From: a bacterium
GTDB taxonomy: Bacteria; 4484-113; JAFGCY01
Length of the DNA: 64,000 nucleotides
NCBI GenBank assembly: GCA_020849855.1
Contig: JADZFO010000023.1
Location: 22,491-86,490, forward strand
Direction: 5' to 3'
The notes beneath the pieces were generated by a model. That model worked only from the letters and a program-made list of their open reading frames with translations, was not told the DNA's origin and did no database searches. Position 1 is the stretch's first letter. Each line of letters starts with the position of its first letter. A program made the position numbers and the translations under genes. Of the stretch, positions 1 to 8,115 are shown in pieces.

Positions 1-17
1 GGATATCGGCTGCTATG

Positions 18-42
18 AAAAGGCCGGCCCCTAGGCCGGCCT
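18..42 (-). terminator. Rho-independent terminator of the zinc-ribbon membrane protein gene
   Basis: A perfect 9-bp stem (AGGCCGGCC / GGCCGGCCT, positions 21-29 and 34-42) with a CCTA loop is followed on the minus strand by TTTT. It lies 46 bases past the stop codon of the minus-strand gene at 88-1257. Confidence 0.8.
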
Positions 43-87
43 GATTTACAGCAGGGTGATCAGCGCCGCGGCGCTGGGTTCGCGGCC

Positions 88-1257
88 TCAGGCCGCCCCG
101 GGCACCGAGGCTTCCTCTGCCTCGGCAGCGCCTTCCTGCGACTTCTGCCACTTGCCGCAGTGATGGCAGAAGACACTGTCGCGCACGAGGATGCCGTCGC
201 AGTCGCTGCAGCGCGGGCCGCTGCGCCATTCGAAGACCAGGCGCAGGTTGTGGTGGCAGGCGTTGCACATCTTGGGCTGCTCGTGCTGGATGTTCGGGTT
301 GCCGCAGAAGGGGCAGACCAGCGCATGCTCGATGGGCATGTGCTCGCTGTTCTGGGCCGCGCTGTCGCCGCTGGCCAGACTGGCCGCCGCGCCGCCGGAA
401 GTGGCAAGCGGCAGGGAGTATTCAAGGTTCTCGAAGACCGGCATTTCCTGGTCAATCTCAAAGATGCCGGCGTTGCGCATGGCGATGGCGGCGATCTTGG
501 CCGCTGTAGCCACCAGCAGGGGCACGATCAGCCCGCCCAGCAGGGCCGGGAAAAGGCCGGCCAGGCCGTCAAAGAGCGGGCCGGTGAGGGACAACATCAG
601 GACCGCCACCAGGGAGTAGACGGCGTAGGGGCCGCAGACATAAACAGCGTCGTTGCTGCGGCGGGTGATCATCACCACGATCAGAAAACCCAGCAGCAGG
701 CTGGCAATGCCGATCCACAGGTCGCCCTGGACGATCACCGTGGCCTGGTCCTGGCCGAAGTTCGCGGTGGAGGCGACGCTCTGGGGCATGCCGGTCGGCA
801 GCAGGTGCCGGCCAATCAGACCGACAGGCGGCAGGTGGCCAAAGGCGTCCACATAAGCCGGCTCGCTGTAGGGCCAGGGTGAGATGCTGTCGCCGCTGCG
901 GATCTCAAAGGCAAAGCTGAGCATGCCGGTGAGCAGCAGGGGGATCCAGGCCAGGGCCCACATGGCAGGGCGGAAGAACTGGCCCAGGGCCAGGTCGCCG
1001 GCGCCGGAGTCGACAACAATGTCCGGCTCGCGCTCGGAGGCGGGAATCTCGGCAGCGGCAGGGGCTTCGGCGGCGAGCTGGGTCTCGGGTCCGCTGGACT
1101 GGGTCAGTTCAGAGCTGTTCGCCGGATTAACCGCGAACCAGTCCAGGTTATGTTCAGCCGCCTGTTCCGCCGCTGGCGGATCAGCCTTTCCATTTGTGCT
1201 GCCGGCCTGCCCTACACCAGGAGGCAGCTTAGACGGTCCTTCAGCATCAGCCCACAT
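88..1257 (-). CDS. Multi-pass membrane protein with C-terminal zinc ribbons
   Basis: This 389-residue protein of unknown function starts with about 110 polar, Ala/Pro/Glu-rich residues. It then has roughly four hydrophobic segments between residues 95 and 260. It ends in a cysteine-rich tail with paired knuckles (CPFCGNPN, CNACHHN, CSDCDG, CHHCGKW) that should form two treble-clef or double zinc-ribbon units on the cytoplasmic side. Such ribbons fused to membrane domains are common in uncharacterised bacterial proteins and often mediate protein contacts. The ATG at 1257 follows GAGGTG with 5 nt spacing, which supports this start. It is monocistronic with its own terminator at 18-42. The membrane-plus-ribbon architecture is seen directly; the binding role is inference. 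Confidence 0.75.
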   Translation of the reverse strand: MWADAEGPSKLPPGVGQAGSTNGKADPPAAEQAAEHNLDWFAVNPANSSELTQSSGPETQLAAEAPAAAEIPASEREPDIVVDSGAGDLALGQFFRPAMWALAWIPLLLTGMLSFAFEIRSGDSISPWPYSEPAYVDAFGHLPPVGLIGRHLLPTGMPQSVASTANFGQDQATVIVQGDLWIGIASLLLGFLIVVMITRRSNDAVYVCGPYAVYSLVAVLMLSLTGPLFDGLAGLFPALLGGLIVPLLVATAAKIAAIAMRNAGIFEIDQEMPVFENLEYSLPLATSGGAAASLASGDSAAQNSEHMPIEHALVCPFCGNPNIQHEQPKMCNACHHNLRLVFEWRSGPRCSDCDGILVRDSVFCHHCGKWQKSQEGAAEAEEASVPGAA

Positions 1258-1483
1258 CCGGGCACCTCGCTATACACCGGCGGCCAAGGCCACCGGCCGG
1301 TTTACCGTCCACCCGTCCCTGTCAAACACAACTCAGCATCCACAACGGCCGTCCCCCACACCGGCGCACCGCGCCAGCTGCTTCGTTGCCAAACCGCTGT
1401 GTCCTCACAAAGTGAGACGAACAACTAAACATTATGTTACTAGAAAGTGAAGCAGGCTGCAACAAGGGCTGTTGATATATTGC

Positions 1484-1510
1484 TTAAGCGCGAATGAGCA
1501 GCGCCGATAC
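1484..1510 (+). promoter_or_regulatory. Candidate sigma-28 (FliA) promoter
   Basis: TTAAGCGC, exactly 11 nt, then GCCGATAC. This resembles the sigma-28 consensus TAAAGTTT-N11-GCCGATAA and shares TNAAGCNC-N11-GCCGATA with the better site at 15292-15318. It lies about 180 nt upstream of the secreted protein gene. Confidence 0.35.
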
Positions 1511-1591
1511 AGGCTCAGGCGGCCGGCGGCAGAAGGGCCGGGCGCCCGCAGCCGGACTATTGCGCCAATATGGCTTTACATCAGCCTTTCG

Positions 1592-1600
1592 TGCTATAAT
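1592..1600 (+). promoter_or_regulatory. Extended -10 promoter of the secreted protein gene
   Basis: TGCTATAAT is an extended -10 (TGN-TATAAT) with no good -35. Transcription would start near 1607. A perfect GGAAGG-GCGA-CCTTCC hairpin (1613-1628) would then sit at the 5-prime end of an approximately 85-nt leader. Confidence 0.55.
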
Positions 1601-1692
1601 CCGCCTTTAATAGGAAGGGCGACCTTCCCGCTTTGCCGGGCGCACCGCCTCCGGAGCGCAGGCAGGGGCCATCAGACTTAGGAGGAGATGGA

Positions 1693-2730
1693 ATGATGAG
1701 GACCGAGCATGGGCTGCTGGGCCGTCTGTGCATTGGCGCTGCAGGCATCGCTGCCACAGTGCTCCTCGCCGCGCCGCTGACGGCGCAGGCGCAGGTGGTG
1801 CCTGGCACTCTCGATCCCTACGAGCTGGCGCCGAAGAACGTGCACCTTTATCCGGTCAGCCTTGATGCGCGCGTGCCCTTCCAGTACGTCCCGCCGATCT
1901 TCGCCCCGCGCCCGATGTGGCGTGGCGCCCTGACCGCGCAGGAGCTGTACGGCATCGCGCCGCACAACTGGACCGTGCAGGAGATCCCGGATTCCACCGC
2001 GCTGGTGGCCTGGGGCACCGTCCACAAGGGCAAGAAGAACAAGACTCAGACCGTGGTCAAGGAAGCCGCCAACCAGCAGGAATTCCTGATCGTGCCTCCG
2101 GCCGGCCTGGGTTCCAGCGACTTCATGTATGTGAAGACCAGCATGCGCTGGGTGCCCAAGAGCGCCGACAGCGAGATTTCCGAGATGCTGGAGCGCGAGC
2201 TGATCACTGAGCCCGGCCCCCGCGTTAACTCGCTGGCCGAGGAGCTGACGGTTTCGCAGCTGATGTACAACTACGAGCGCGTTGAAGACGTGGCTGACAT
2301 GCAGCCGCGCATTCATCCCTCCCTGTCGGATGAGCTGGCCACCAACTACTGGCCGGTGGATCAGATCTACTTCGCCTACAGCGGCTGGCGCCGTGATCCG
2401 CAGCGCCTGCGCACCGCCGGCGACTTCATCCCGCAGTGGTTCACCTTCGAGGGCAAGCTGCTGGCGACCAAGAAGGCCTCCAACGGCTGGTACCTGCTGC
2501 GCGTGGACTGCCAGGGCTACAACCCCTGGTACCCGCACGAGGTGACCAAGAACATCATGCGCAAGCTGATCGCCCGTTCCTTCGATGAGTTCGTTGAGCC
2601 GACCCGCTACTACGATGTTGAGCTGCCGATGGATGGCAAGGAATGGCATCGTCAGGGCAGCGGCGAGATGCGTCCTCACGACACCCGCAAGCGCGCCGGC
2701 ACCGGCAGCGCTGGCCAGGGCTCCTACTAG
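1693..2730 (+). CDS. Secreted protein of unknown function
   Basis: I do not recognise the family. The 345-residue product begins with a Sec signal peptide (hydrophobic core about residues 12-28, cleavage after LTAQA-QA). The mature part is rich in aromatic residues and proline, with several WYxxR-like stretches, and contains no transmembrane segment. I choose the ATG at 1693 over an open frame that extends to 1633, because AGGAGGAG lies just upstream and the signal peptide starts immediately. A strong terminator follows at 2771-2798, so the gene is probably monocistronic. A sigma-28-like motif far upstream raises the possibility of co-expression with flagellar genes, which is inference only. 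Confidence 0.8.
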   Translation: MMRTEHGLLGRLCIGAAGIAATVLLAAPLTAQAQVVPGTLDPYELAPKNVHLYPVSLDARVPFQYVPPIFAPRPMWRGALTAQELYGIAPHNWTVQEIPDSTALVAWGTVHKGKKNKTQTVVKEAANQQEFLIVPPAGLGSSDFMYVKTSMRWVPKSADSEISEMLERELITEPGPRVNSLAEELTVSQLMYNYERVEDVADMQPRIHPSLSDELATNYWPVDQIYFAYSGWRRDPQRLRTAGDFIPQWFTFEGKLLATKKASNGWYLLRVDCQGYNPWYPHEVTKNIMRKLIARSFDEFVEPTRYYDVELPMDGKEWHRQGSGEMRPHDTRKRAGTGSAGQGSY

Positions 2731-2770
2731 GCCCGGGGCTGGGAAACCAGCCGCTTAAACAGAAGCTCAA

Positions 2771-2798
2771 GGGCGGGGGAAACCCCGCCCTTTTCTTT
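2771..2798 (+). terminator. Rho-independent terminator
   Basis: GGGCGGGG, GAAA loop, CCCCGCCC, then TTTTCTTT. It lies 40 bases after the stop codon of the secreted protein gene. Confidence 0.9.
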
Positions 2799-2884
2799 GG
2801 GTCTGGACTGAAACAAGCGCGCCTTCCATGTCGGCGCGCAGCGAGCAGGGCTGGATGAGAGGCATGAGGGCGTACAAGCAAAAC

Positions 2885-2929
2885 GCCTCCCTGGGGAGGC
2901 GCATCTGTCTGGTAGACATGAAGTCTACC
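2885..2929. repeat. Pair of short palindromes, REP-like
   Basis: Two adjacent hairpins lie at 2885-2900 (GCCTCC / GGAGGC) and 2911-2929 (GGTAGAC, ATGAA, GTCTACC). The second shares the GAAGTC core of the palindromes at 61916-61952 and 63704-63864. It lies between two plus-strand genes and has no T-run, so it does not look like a terminator. Confidence 0.5.
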
Positions 2930-2950
2930 CCGGCCACTGGCGCCAGCGCC

Positions 2951-2956
2951 TAAAAT
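2951..2956 (+). promoter_or_regulatory. -10 element placed for a leaderless start
   Basis: TAAAAT lies 6 nt before the GTG at 2963. No Shine-Dalgarno sequence is present, and TAA of the same hexamer is also the nearest in-frame upstream stop. Confidence 0.4.
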
Positions 2957-2962
2957 CAGCAG

Positions 2963-3805
2963 GTGGATAGCCGCCCCGCCGCACATGCTTACCGCCCGCC
3001 CAGCCCGGCGCACTGGCTGGCCCTGTGCTGGCACTATGCCCTGCAGCGCCTGAAGATGGACCTGGCCTACCGCGGCGATTACCTCTTCGCCATGTTCACC
3101 AGCCTGCTTTACACCTGCCTGCAGCTCTTCTTCCTCTGGGCGCTGTTCAGCCGGGTGCCGCAGGTGCACGGCTGGACCCTGGAGGGCATGATCCTGCTCT
3201 TTGGCTTCAGCCAGGTCTCCTTCGGCTGGTTTTCCGTGGGCTTCTTTGAGCTGGTCAACCAGCTCTCGGACTACTACATCCTGGAGGGCCACCTGGACCG
3301 GCCGCTGCTGCGCCCGGCCCCGCCGCTGCTGCAGCTGATCATGGAGAACCTCAGCCTGCGCGAGCTGCATATCGTGGTCAAGGGCACGGCCATCGTCTGG
3401 TGGGCCCTGGGCCAGCTGGAGCAGCCGGTGGCGATGGCGCCCTGGGTCTTCCTGGCCATGCAGGGCCTTGGCATCCTTGGCGCGGTCGTTTACGCCGGCG
3501 TCTTCCTGGCCATCGCCTCGCTGAGTTTCTGGGTCAAGGACCGCGTCGGCCTGGTCAACCCGCTCTTTTCGGTATCTGAAGCGGCGCGCTACCCGTTGAC
3601 GATCTATGACCACTGGGTGCAGGTGCTCTTCACCGTGGTGGTGCCCTTCGGCTTCGCCGCCTTCTACCCGGCGCTCTATTTCACCGAGCCGGAGAGCTGG
3701 CGGCGCTGGCTGCTGCTGGGCCCGCTGATTGCGGCCGTCACCATGGGCTTTGGCATCCTGGTCTTCAGCGGCGGCCTGAAGCGCTATGAGAGCTCTGGAA
3801 CCTGA
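2963..3805 (+). CDS. ABC-2 type transporter permease (COG3694-like)
   Basis: This 280-residue protein has about six hydrophobic segments and matches the ABC-2 permease type often annotated as an uncharacterised ABC transport system permease. Such proteins usually pair with a second permease and an ATPase, which are not adjacent here; the next gene is on the other strand. An amphipathic N-terminus (residues 15-40) precedes the first membrane helix, as is usual for the family. The GTG at 2963 is the first possible start after an in-frame stop. It lacks a ribosome binding site but has TAAAAT 6 nt upstream, so a leaderless message is likely. The family assignment is from general resemblance; the substrate is unknown. 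Confidence 0.75.
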   Translation: MDSRPAAHAYRPPSPAHWLALCWHYALQRLKMDLAYRGDYLFAMFTSLLYTCLQLFFLWALFSRVPQVHGWTLEGMILLFGFSQVSFGWFSVGFFELVNQLSDYYILEGHLDRPLLRPAPPLLQLIMENLSLRELHIVVKGTAIVWWALGQLEQPVAMAPWVFLAMQGLGILGAVVYAGVFLAIASLSFWVKDRVGLVNPLFSVSEAARYPLTIYDHWVQVLFTVVVPFGFAAFYPALYFTEPESWRRWLLLGPLIAAVTMGFGILVFSGGLKRYESSGT

Positions 3806-3900
3806 ATTGAGGCACTCAGCCGGAAATCGATGTATCCGCGACAGTTAATTTTGCAGTCCTGAGACTTTAATGGACTTTCAAGCAGGCAAGTGGCAGGCAA

Positions 3901-3927
3901 AGAAAAAGCCTCCGCTCCCGCGGAGGC
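3901..3927 (-). terminator. Rho-independent terminator of the polyprenyl synthase operon
   Basis: GCCTCCGC, GGGA loop, GCGGAGGC followed by TTTTTCTTT on the minus strand. It lies about 155 nt past the stop codon at 4083. Confidence 0.85.
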
Positions 3928-4082
3928 CGCTGTAGGGGGAATAATAGCTGGCCGACTGCAATTGGTTTTACAGTCACTAATACAGACCAGCGTAAACCCT
4001 CCGGGTTCCCGAAATCGGGAAGAATTTCTGAGTGTTTTCGGCGCAGAACTGCGCGATTCGAAGCTCAGCCCAGGGGGCTGAA

Positions 4083-5105
4083 TCAGGCTGGCCCGAGGGC
4101 GAGACTGGGGGACAGCACATCCAGCACGGAGTGCTCAATTCCCGCCAGAACTTCCAGCGCCGCCGCCCCCGCGCCGGCCGCTTGCATCTGGCTGCGCGTC
4201 TGAGCCGCCCCGCTCAGCAGGCGCTGAGCCTCGCCATAGGCAAAGCCCAGGCTCCCCAGCGCGCTGAGGTGGCTGCGCAGCTCTGCCGCCGCGCCCTGCT
4301 CGGCCGCGCTGCCAGGCTGTTCAGCGCAGGCGCTCTGATAGGCATCCACCAGCTTCGCCGTCAGCTCCGGGGCTTCCAGGTGCGCGTGGATCACCGGCAG
4401 GGTGATCCGGCCTTCCTTGATGTCGTTCATCGCCGGCTTGCCGGTGGCAGCGGGGTCGAGGGTGAGATCCAGCAGGTCGTCCACAACCTGGAAGGCCAGG
4501 CCGAGCTGCTTGCCATAGTCGCGGGCCAGGCCGTGCAGGGGCTCGCCAGCGCCGCCCAGATAGGCGCCCATCTGGCTGACCAGGGCGAAGAGGCTGCCGG
4601 TCTTCAGGTAGATCACGTCGTAGTATTTCTCGACCGAGAGATCGAGGTTGTTGCGGTTGACCACTTCCTCGATCACGCCGAGGCCCAGCTCGCGGCTGGC
4701 GGCGAACATCAGCTCCAGCAGGCGGAAGTCGCGCTCGCTGGTGACAGCCTCGAAGACCAGGGCCAGCAGATAGTCGCCCACGACCACCGCGATCTCATTG
4801 CCGAAGCGGCTGGAGAGCGTCAGCTTGCCGCGGCGTGTCTCCGCCTCGTCGATCACGTCGTCGTGGATCAGGGTGGCGGTGTGCAGCAGCTCACAGCAGG
4901 CGGCGCAGTTGACGAAGGACTCGTACCTGCCGCTGTCGCCAAGCGAGGCCATGTTGATCAGCAGGCGCGGGCGCAGCAGCTTGCCGCGGCTCTGGCCGAC
5001 CTCAGCGATATAGCGGGTGACGATGCCCTCACTGCCGGCGACGATGGCCTCCATGCGCTCGCCGACGTGCTGAAGCTGGTCCTGGACTGAATGTGCGGCG
5101 CTCAT
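4083..5105 (-). CDS. Trans-polyprenyl diphosphate synthase
   Basis: This 340-residue all-alpha prenyltransferase condenses isopentenyl diphosphate onto an allylic diphosphate, probably to make the quinone side chain. The first aspartate-rich motif is DDVIDE near residue 90, preceded by HTATLIHDD as in octaprenyl/heptaprenyl synthases. The second is FQVVDDLLDLT near residue 200, and GKLLRP lies near the N-terminus. GGAGGG stands 3 nt before the ATG. It is 16 nt downstream of resB and on the same strand, which suggests co-transcription with cytochrome c maturation genes as part of respiratory chain assembly. The chain length cannot be told from sequence by eye, so no symbol such as ispB or hepT is given. 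Confidence 0.9.
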   Translation of the reverse strand: MSAAHSVQDQLQHVGERMEAIVAGSEGIVTRYIAEVGQSRGKLLRPRLLINMASLGDSGRYESFVNCAACCELLHTATLIHDDVIDEAETRRGKLTLSSRFGNEIAVVVGDYLLALVFEAVTSERDFRLLELMFAASRELGLGVIEEVVNRNNLDLSVEKYYDVIYLKTGSLFALVSQMGAYLGGAGEPLHGLARDYGKQLGLAFQVVDDLLDLTLDPAATGKPAMNDIKEGRITLPVIHAHLEAPELTAKLVDAYQSACAEQPGSAAEQGAAAELRSHLSALGSLGFAYGEAQRLLSGAAQTRSQMQAAGAGAAALEVLAGIEHSVLDVLSPSLALGPA

Positions 5106-5121
5106 GCGCCCTCCGTGGTCA

Positions 5122-6720
5122 TTACCCGTTCAGGATAGCATGCAGCTTCTGGCGCAGGGGGTGGCGGGCCTTGCCGCCCGGCCCAGTCACCAGCAGGAAG
5201 ACCTTGCCGTCCTCGGCCCGCAGCCAGACCTGCGTGAAGCCGATGTAGAGCGTGAAGGCGACACCGAGGATCATGCAGATCCAGCCGAAGTAGAGCACCG
5301 GCTTGCCGGGGTCACGGTTGTACTGGAAGATGCTGTAGTTGTCGATGCGCTCACTCATACGGCACTCGGCCATGCGGCCGCCGGCCATCGCGCTGAAGCC
5401 CTTCTCGGTGTCAATGATCTGGCTGCCCATGTACTGGCCCGAGGCGGCGTCATAGAAGCTGGCGATGGTCAGCGGGCCGATATAGCGGGTCTTCTTGCCG
5501 TCCTCGTAAAGGTCGCCGGCCTTGACCGCGTCGAAGCGGAAGTTCATCGGCGAGGTCTCCACGCCCCGTGGCAGCACCGCCACCATGTCGCCGCCTTCCT
5601 GGGGCAGCAGCCACTGGCTGGAGGACTCGTCCCAGATGGCTACACCCATCGGGGTCAGGGTGCTGAGCTGGTCAGCGATGATGCGGTAGTCCTTCGCCTC
5701 ACCTTCCTGGCCGGCCCAGGAAACGGAGAGATAGCCGTCCTGCTGGTAGCCGCTTTGGTAGAGGATCAGCTTCTCGACCACCAGGGGGTGGTTGACCTTG
5801 ACTTCCTTGGTAACGGTGCGGCCCTTGAAGGTGCCGGTCAGGTCGCTGACGTAGTCGCGCACGAAGTAGCGGTAGTAGGGCCACAGCTCCTCGGGCGTGT
5901 TCTTGCGCATCTCGCTGGGCACTTCGATCTTCCAGTCGTAGTCGATGCGGAAGTTCTTCTGGTCCAGTTCGTAGTTCAGCGGGGCCATCAGCTTGAGCAG
6001 GGGCTGAATGTAGGAGACCTTGCCCTCCGAGCGGTCCAGCGTGAGCACCGATGTTTCGCCGTCTGCCAGGCGCACGTTGCCCTGGCTGCCGGTGGCCTTG
6101 CCATAGATACCGCCGCCCAGCAGCACCAGGATCGCGAAGTGCAGCAGTACCAGGGCCCACTTCTTCAGGAAGCCCTTGTCGGCATAAAGGCAGGCCGCGC
6201 CGGAATGCTCACCGCGGGCCACGCGGAAACCCTGGGCCTGCAGCTCGGCCGCGGCCTTTTCCAGGGCGGCATCCGCGCCGTCCTCAGCGGCATAGAAGAC
6301 CGCGCGCTTGTTGTTGGCGAAGAAACTCTGGCCTCGGGCGGCGGGCGGGCTCTTCCAGAGGCTGACCGTGCTGCGGTAGCGGACGATATTGCAGACCACC
6401 GCGCTGACGCAGAGCCAGATCAGCAAGGCGTTGAAGTACCAGGTGAAATAGACGCGGTCCAGCCCGAAGTTATGGATGACGCGGTAGCGCAGGTCGCCAT
6501 ACTTCTGCAGCATGAACTCGTCAAAGCTCAGGCCCATGGGGGGCTGGGCCAGGTGCACCTGCGGGATCATCGTGCCGACGGCGTTGAGAATCGCCAGCGC
6601 CAGCATGACCCAGATCGCGGTGGGCAGGCTGTTAAGTTCACGCCAGAGGAAGCGCCCGACAAGGGCAAGAGGTCCCGGCGATGCAGCGGGGGCTGGGGCA
6701 GCAGCAGGTTCAGCGCTCAT
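5122..6720 (-). CDS. resB: Cytochrome c biogenesis protein ResB/Ccs1
   Basis: ResB (Ccs1) forms the System II haem delivery and ligation complex with CcsA, attaching haem to CxxCH proteins outside the membrane. The 532-residue protein has three N-terminal hydrophobic segments (about residues 38-60, 102-120 and 190-210), a large extracytoplasmic domain, and a last segment near residue 470 (WICMILGVAFTLYIGF), which is the ResB layout. Its ATG overlaps the TGA of the upstream ccsA gene (ATGA), showing translational coupling. At least one possible client, the dihaem lipoprotein at 53239-54231, lies in the same window. Confidence 0.88.
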   Translation of the reverse strand: MSAEPAAAPAPAASPGPLALVGRFLWRELNSLPTAIWVMLALAILNAVGTMIPQVHLAQPPMGLSFDEFMLQKYGDLRYRVIHNFGLDRVYFTWYFNALLIWLCVSAVVCNIVRYRSTVSLWKSPPAARGQSFFANNKRAVFYAAEDGADAALEKAAAELQAQGFRVARGEHSGAACLYADKGFLKKWALVLLHFAILVLLGGGIYGKATGSQGNVRLADGETSVLTLDRSEGKVSYIQPLLKLMAPLNYELDQKNFRIDYDWKIEVPSEMRKNTPEELWPYYRYFVRDYVSDLTGTFKGRTVTKEVKVNHPLVVEKLILYQSGYQQDGYLSVSWAGQEGEAKDYRIIADQLSTLTPMGVAIWDESSSQWLLPQEGGDMVAVLPRGVETSPMNFRFDAVKAGDLYEDGKKTRYIGPLTIASFYDAASGQYMGSQIIDTEKGFSAMAGGRMAECRMSERIDNYSIFQYNRDPGKPVLYFGWICMILGVAFTLYIGFTQVWLRAEDGKVFLLVTGPGGKARHPLRQKLHAILNG

Positions 6721-7853
6721 CGTGCATCCATGTCCTGGGGCTCGTCAGCCTTATGCGCCGGCGGGCTGGGGACGTTCATCTTGCCGGCAGCGCCCTTCAA
6801 TGCATCGCGTACTGGTGTACCAAGCACTTCCTCGGCATCCGCGGCCTGTCCCTCGGACAGGTCGCCCTTGGGCACCGGAAGGAAGAGCATCACCAGGAAG
6901 AAGAGCATCGGCATGGCCATGATGCTCAGGCCGATGATGTCCTTCTGCACGTTGGCCGCGCCCATGGTGTAGGCGTGGATCGAGTTCAGGCTGAAGACGT
7001 TGTCCAGCATGTTGACGCCCTGGAAGGTTATCAGGACGACGGTGAAGCCCAGGCAGGACAGCACCGCCGAGCGGTAGCCCAGCCAGCCGGGGCGGTGGCG
7101 CAGGTGCAGGTAAATGATGTAGACAAACCATGTGCCAAGGGCCCAGGTCTCCTTGGGATCCCAGCCCCAGTAGCGGCCCCAGGCCGCGTCGGCCCAGAAG
7201 GCGCCAAGAGCGATGCCCAGGGTGATCACCGGCACTCCAACCAGGATGATGCGGTTGCTGAGCTCGTCAAGGCTGCGCAGGCTGAGCTTGTCGCCGAAGG
7301 TCTTGATCGGCATCCAGCCCTTAACCCGCACCAGATAAAGCAGGCCGAAGACCGCCGCCAGCGCGAAGGCGCTGTAGGAGATGAACATGGCGGTGATGTG
7401 GAAGACCAGCCAGTAGCTCTTCAGCGAAGGCATCAGCTCACGCGGGTCAGGTCCCATGGACTTGGCGGCGAAGCCCAGCGCGGCCAGTGGCACTATCAGG
7501 GCGAAGACGCCGTAGAGCCGGGTCTTGAAGAGCTTTATCTCCAGAATGAAGTAGAGGAGGGTGACCAGCCAGGCGAAGTAGCTGGTGGCCTCGTACATAT
7601 TGGTGGCGGGCAGCAGGAAGCCCTTGTGCTGATGGTAGTAGAAAAGCCCGCGGCTGACCAGGAACAGGGTATGCAGCACCCAGCCAAGCCCCAGGGTGAT
7701 CACGGCCAGCCGTCCCATCCATTCCTTGCGGACAAAGAAGGCGTGGACTGCATAGAAGAGGTAGGCGACGAAGTAGCCAATCATCGCGTAGTCTTTGATC
7801 TGCAGGCCGACTTCTGTACTGGCTAATCCGCTAACCGTGCCAAGCTCACTCAT
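6717..7853 (-). CDS. ccsA: Cytochrome c biogenesis protein CcsA/ResC
   Basis: CcsA is the membrane haem exporter and ligase partner of ResB. The 378-residue protein has about eight hydrophobic segments and the diagnostic tryptophan-rich haem-handling motif AWGRYWGWDPKETWAL near residue 240. I place the start at 7853, not at 7889 where the frame opens, because GGAGG lies 4 nt before this ATG. Its stop overlaps the start of resB by four bases. A divergent region with a perfect GTGAAT-AA-ATTCAC palindrome (7951-7964) lies upstream, between this operon and flhA. Confidence 0.9.
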   Translation of the reverse strand: MSELGTVSGLASTEVGLQIKDYAMIGYFVAYLFYAVHAFFVRKEWMGRLAVITLGLGWVLHTLFLVSRGLFYYHQHKGFLLPATNMYEATSYFAWLVTLLYFILEIKLFKTRLYGVFALIVPLAALGFAAKSMGPDPRELMPSLKSYWLVFHITAMFISYSAFALAAVFGLLYLVRVKGWMPIKTFGDKLSLRSLDELSNRIILVGVPVITLGIALGAFWADAAWGRYWGWDPKETWALGTWFVYIIYLHLRHRPGWLGYRSAVLSCLGFTVVLITFQGVNMLDNVFSLNSIHAYTMGAANVQKDIIGLSIMAMPMLFFLVMLFLPVPKGDLSEGQAADAEEVLGTPVRDALKGAAGKMNVPSPPAHKADEPQDMDAR

Positions 7854-7950
7854 ACTTCCTCCGGATGGCCGTACTGGATTAATCCACATCCGGCTCGACC
7901 ATCATCCCACCACGTCACTGGCTGGCTGATACTAGCATAGGACGCATATT

Positions 7951-7964
7951 GTGAATAAATTCAC
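7951..7964. repeat. Operator-like palindrome between ccsA and flhA
   Basis: GTGAATAAATTCAC is a perfect 6-bp inverted repeat around AA in an AT-rich patch, about 100 bp from ccsA and 150 bp from flhA. Its position fits a regulator site for one or both divergent operons. Confidence 0.4.
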
Positions 7965-8115
7965 GTTACAGTGGCCGGTTAAATTTCGGCCAGTCCAATT
8001 AAATGCACTTAATCATCAGCACAGCTAAGACTGCGCGCCCTAGACTGGATTCTCGAAGACGCCTATCTGACAGCGACGGGTCGCTGATCGGCGTTTCGGG
8101 GGAGGAAAGCGGAAA

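Larger units (their letters stand above)
1258..1692. other. Divergent intergenic region, 435 bp
   Basis: No convincing gene is present. The region holds the promoters of the two divergent genes: a sigma-28-like candidate at 1484-1510, an extended -10 at 1592-1600 and a short 5-prime-leader hairpin at 1613-1628. The base composition is more AT-rich around 1420-1490 than in the flanking genes. Confidence 0.6.

Noticed and set aside
5104-6972. 622-codon open frame antisense to resB
   Set aside because: It is a GC-skew shadow of an ATGA-coupled real operon; the low-complexity translation has no motifs.
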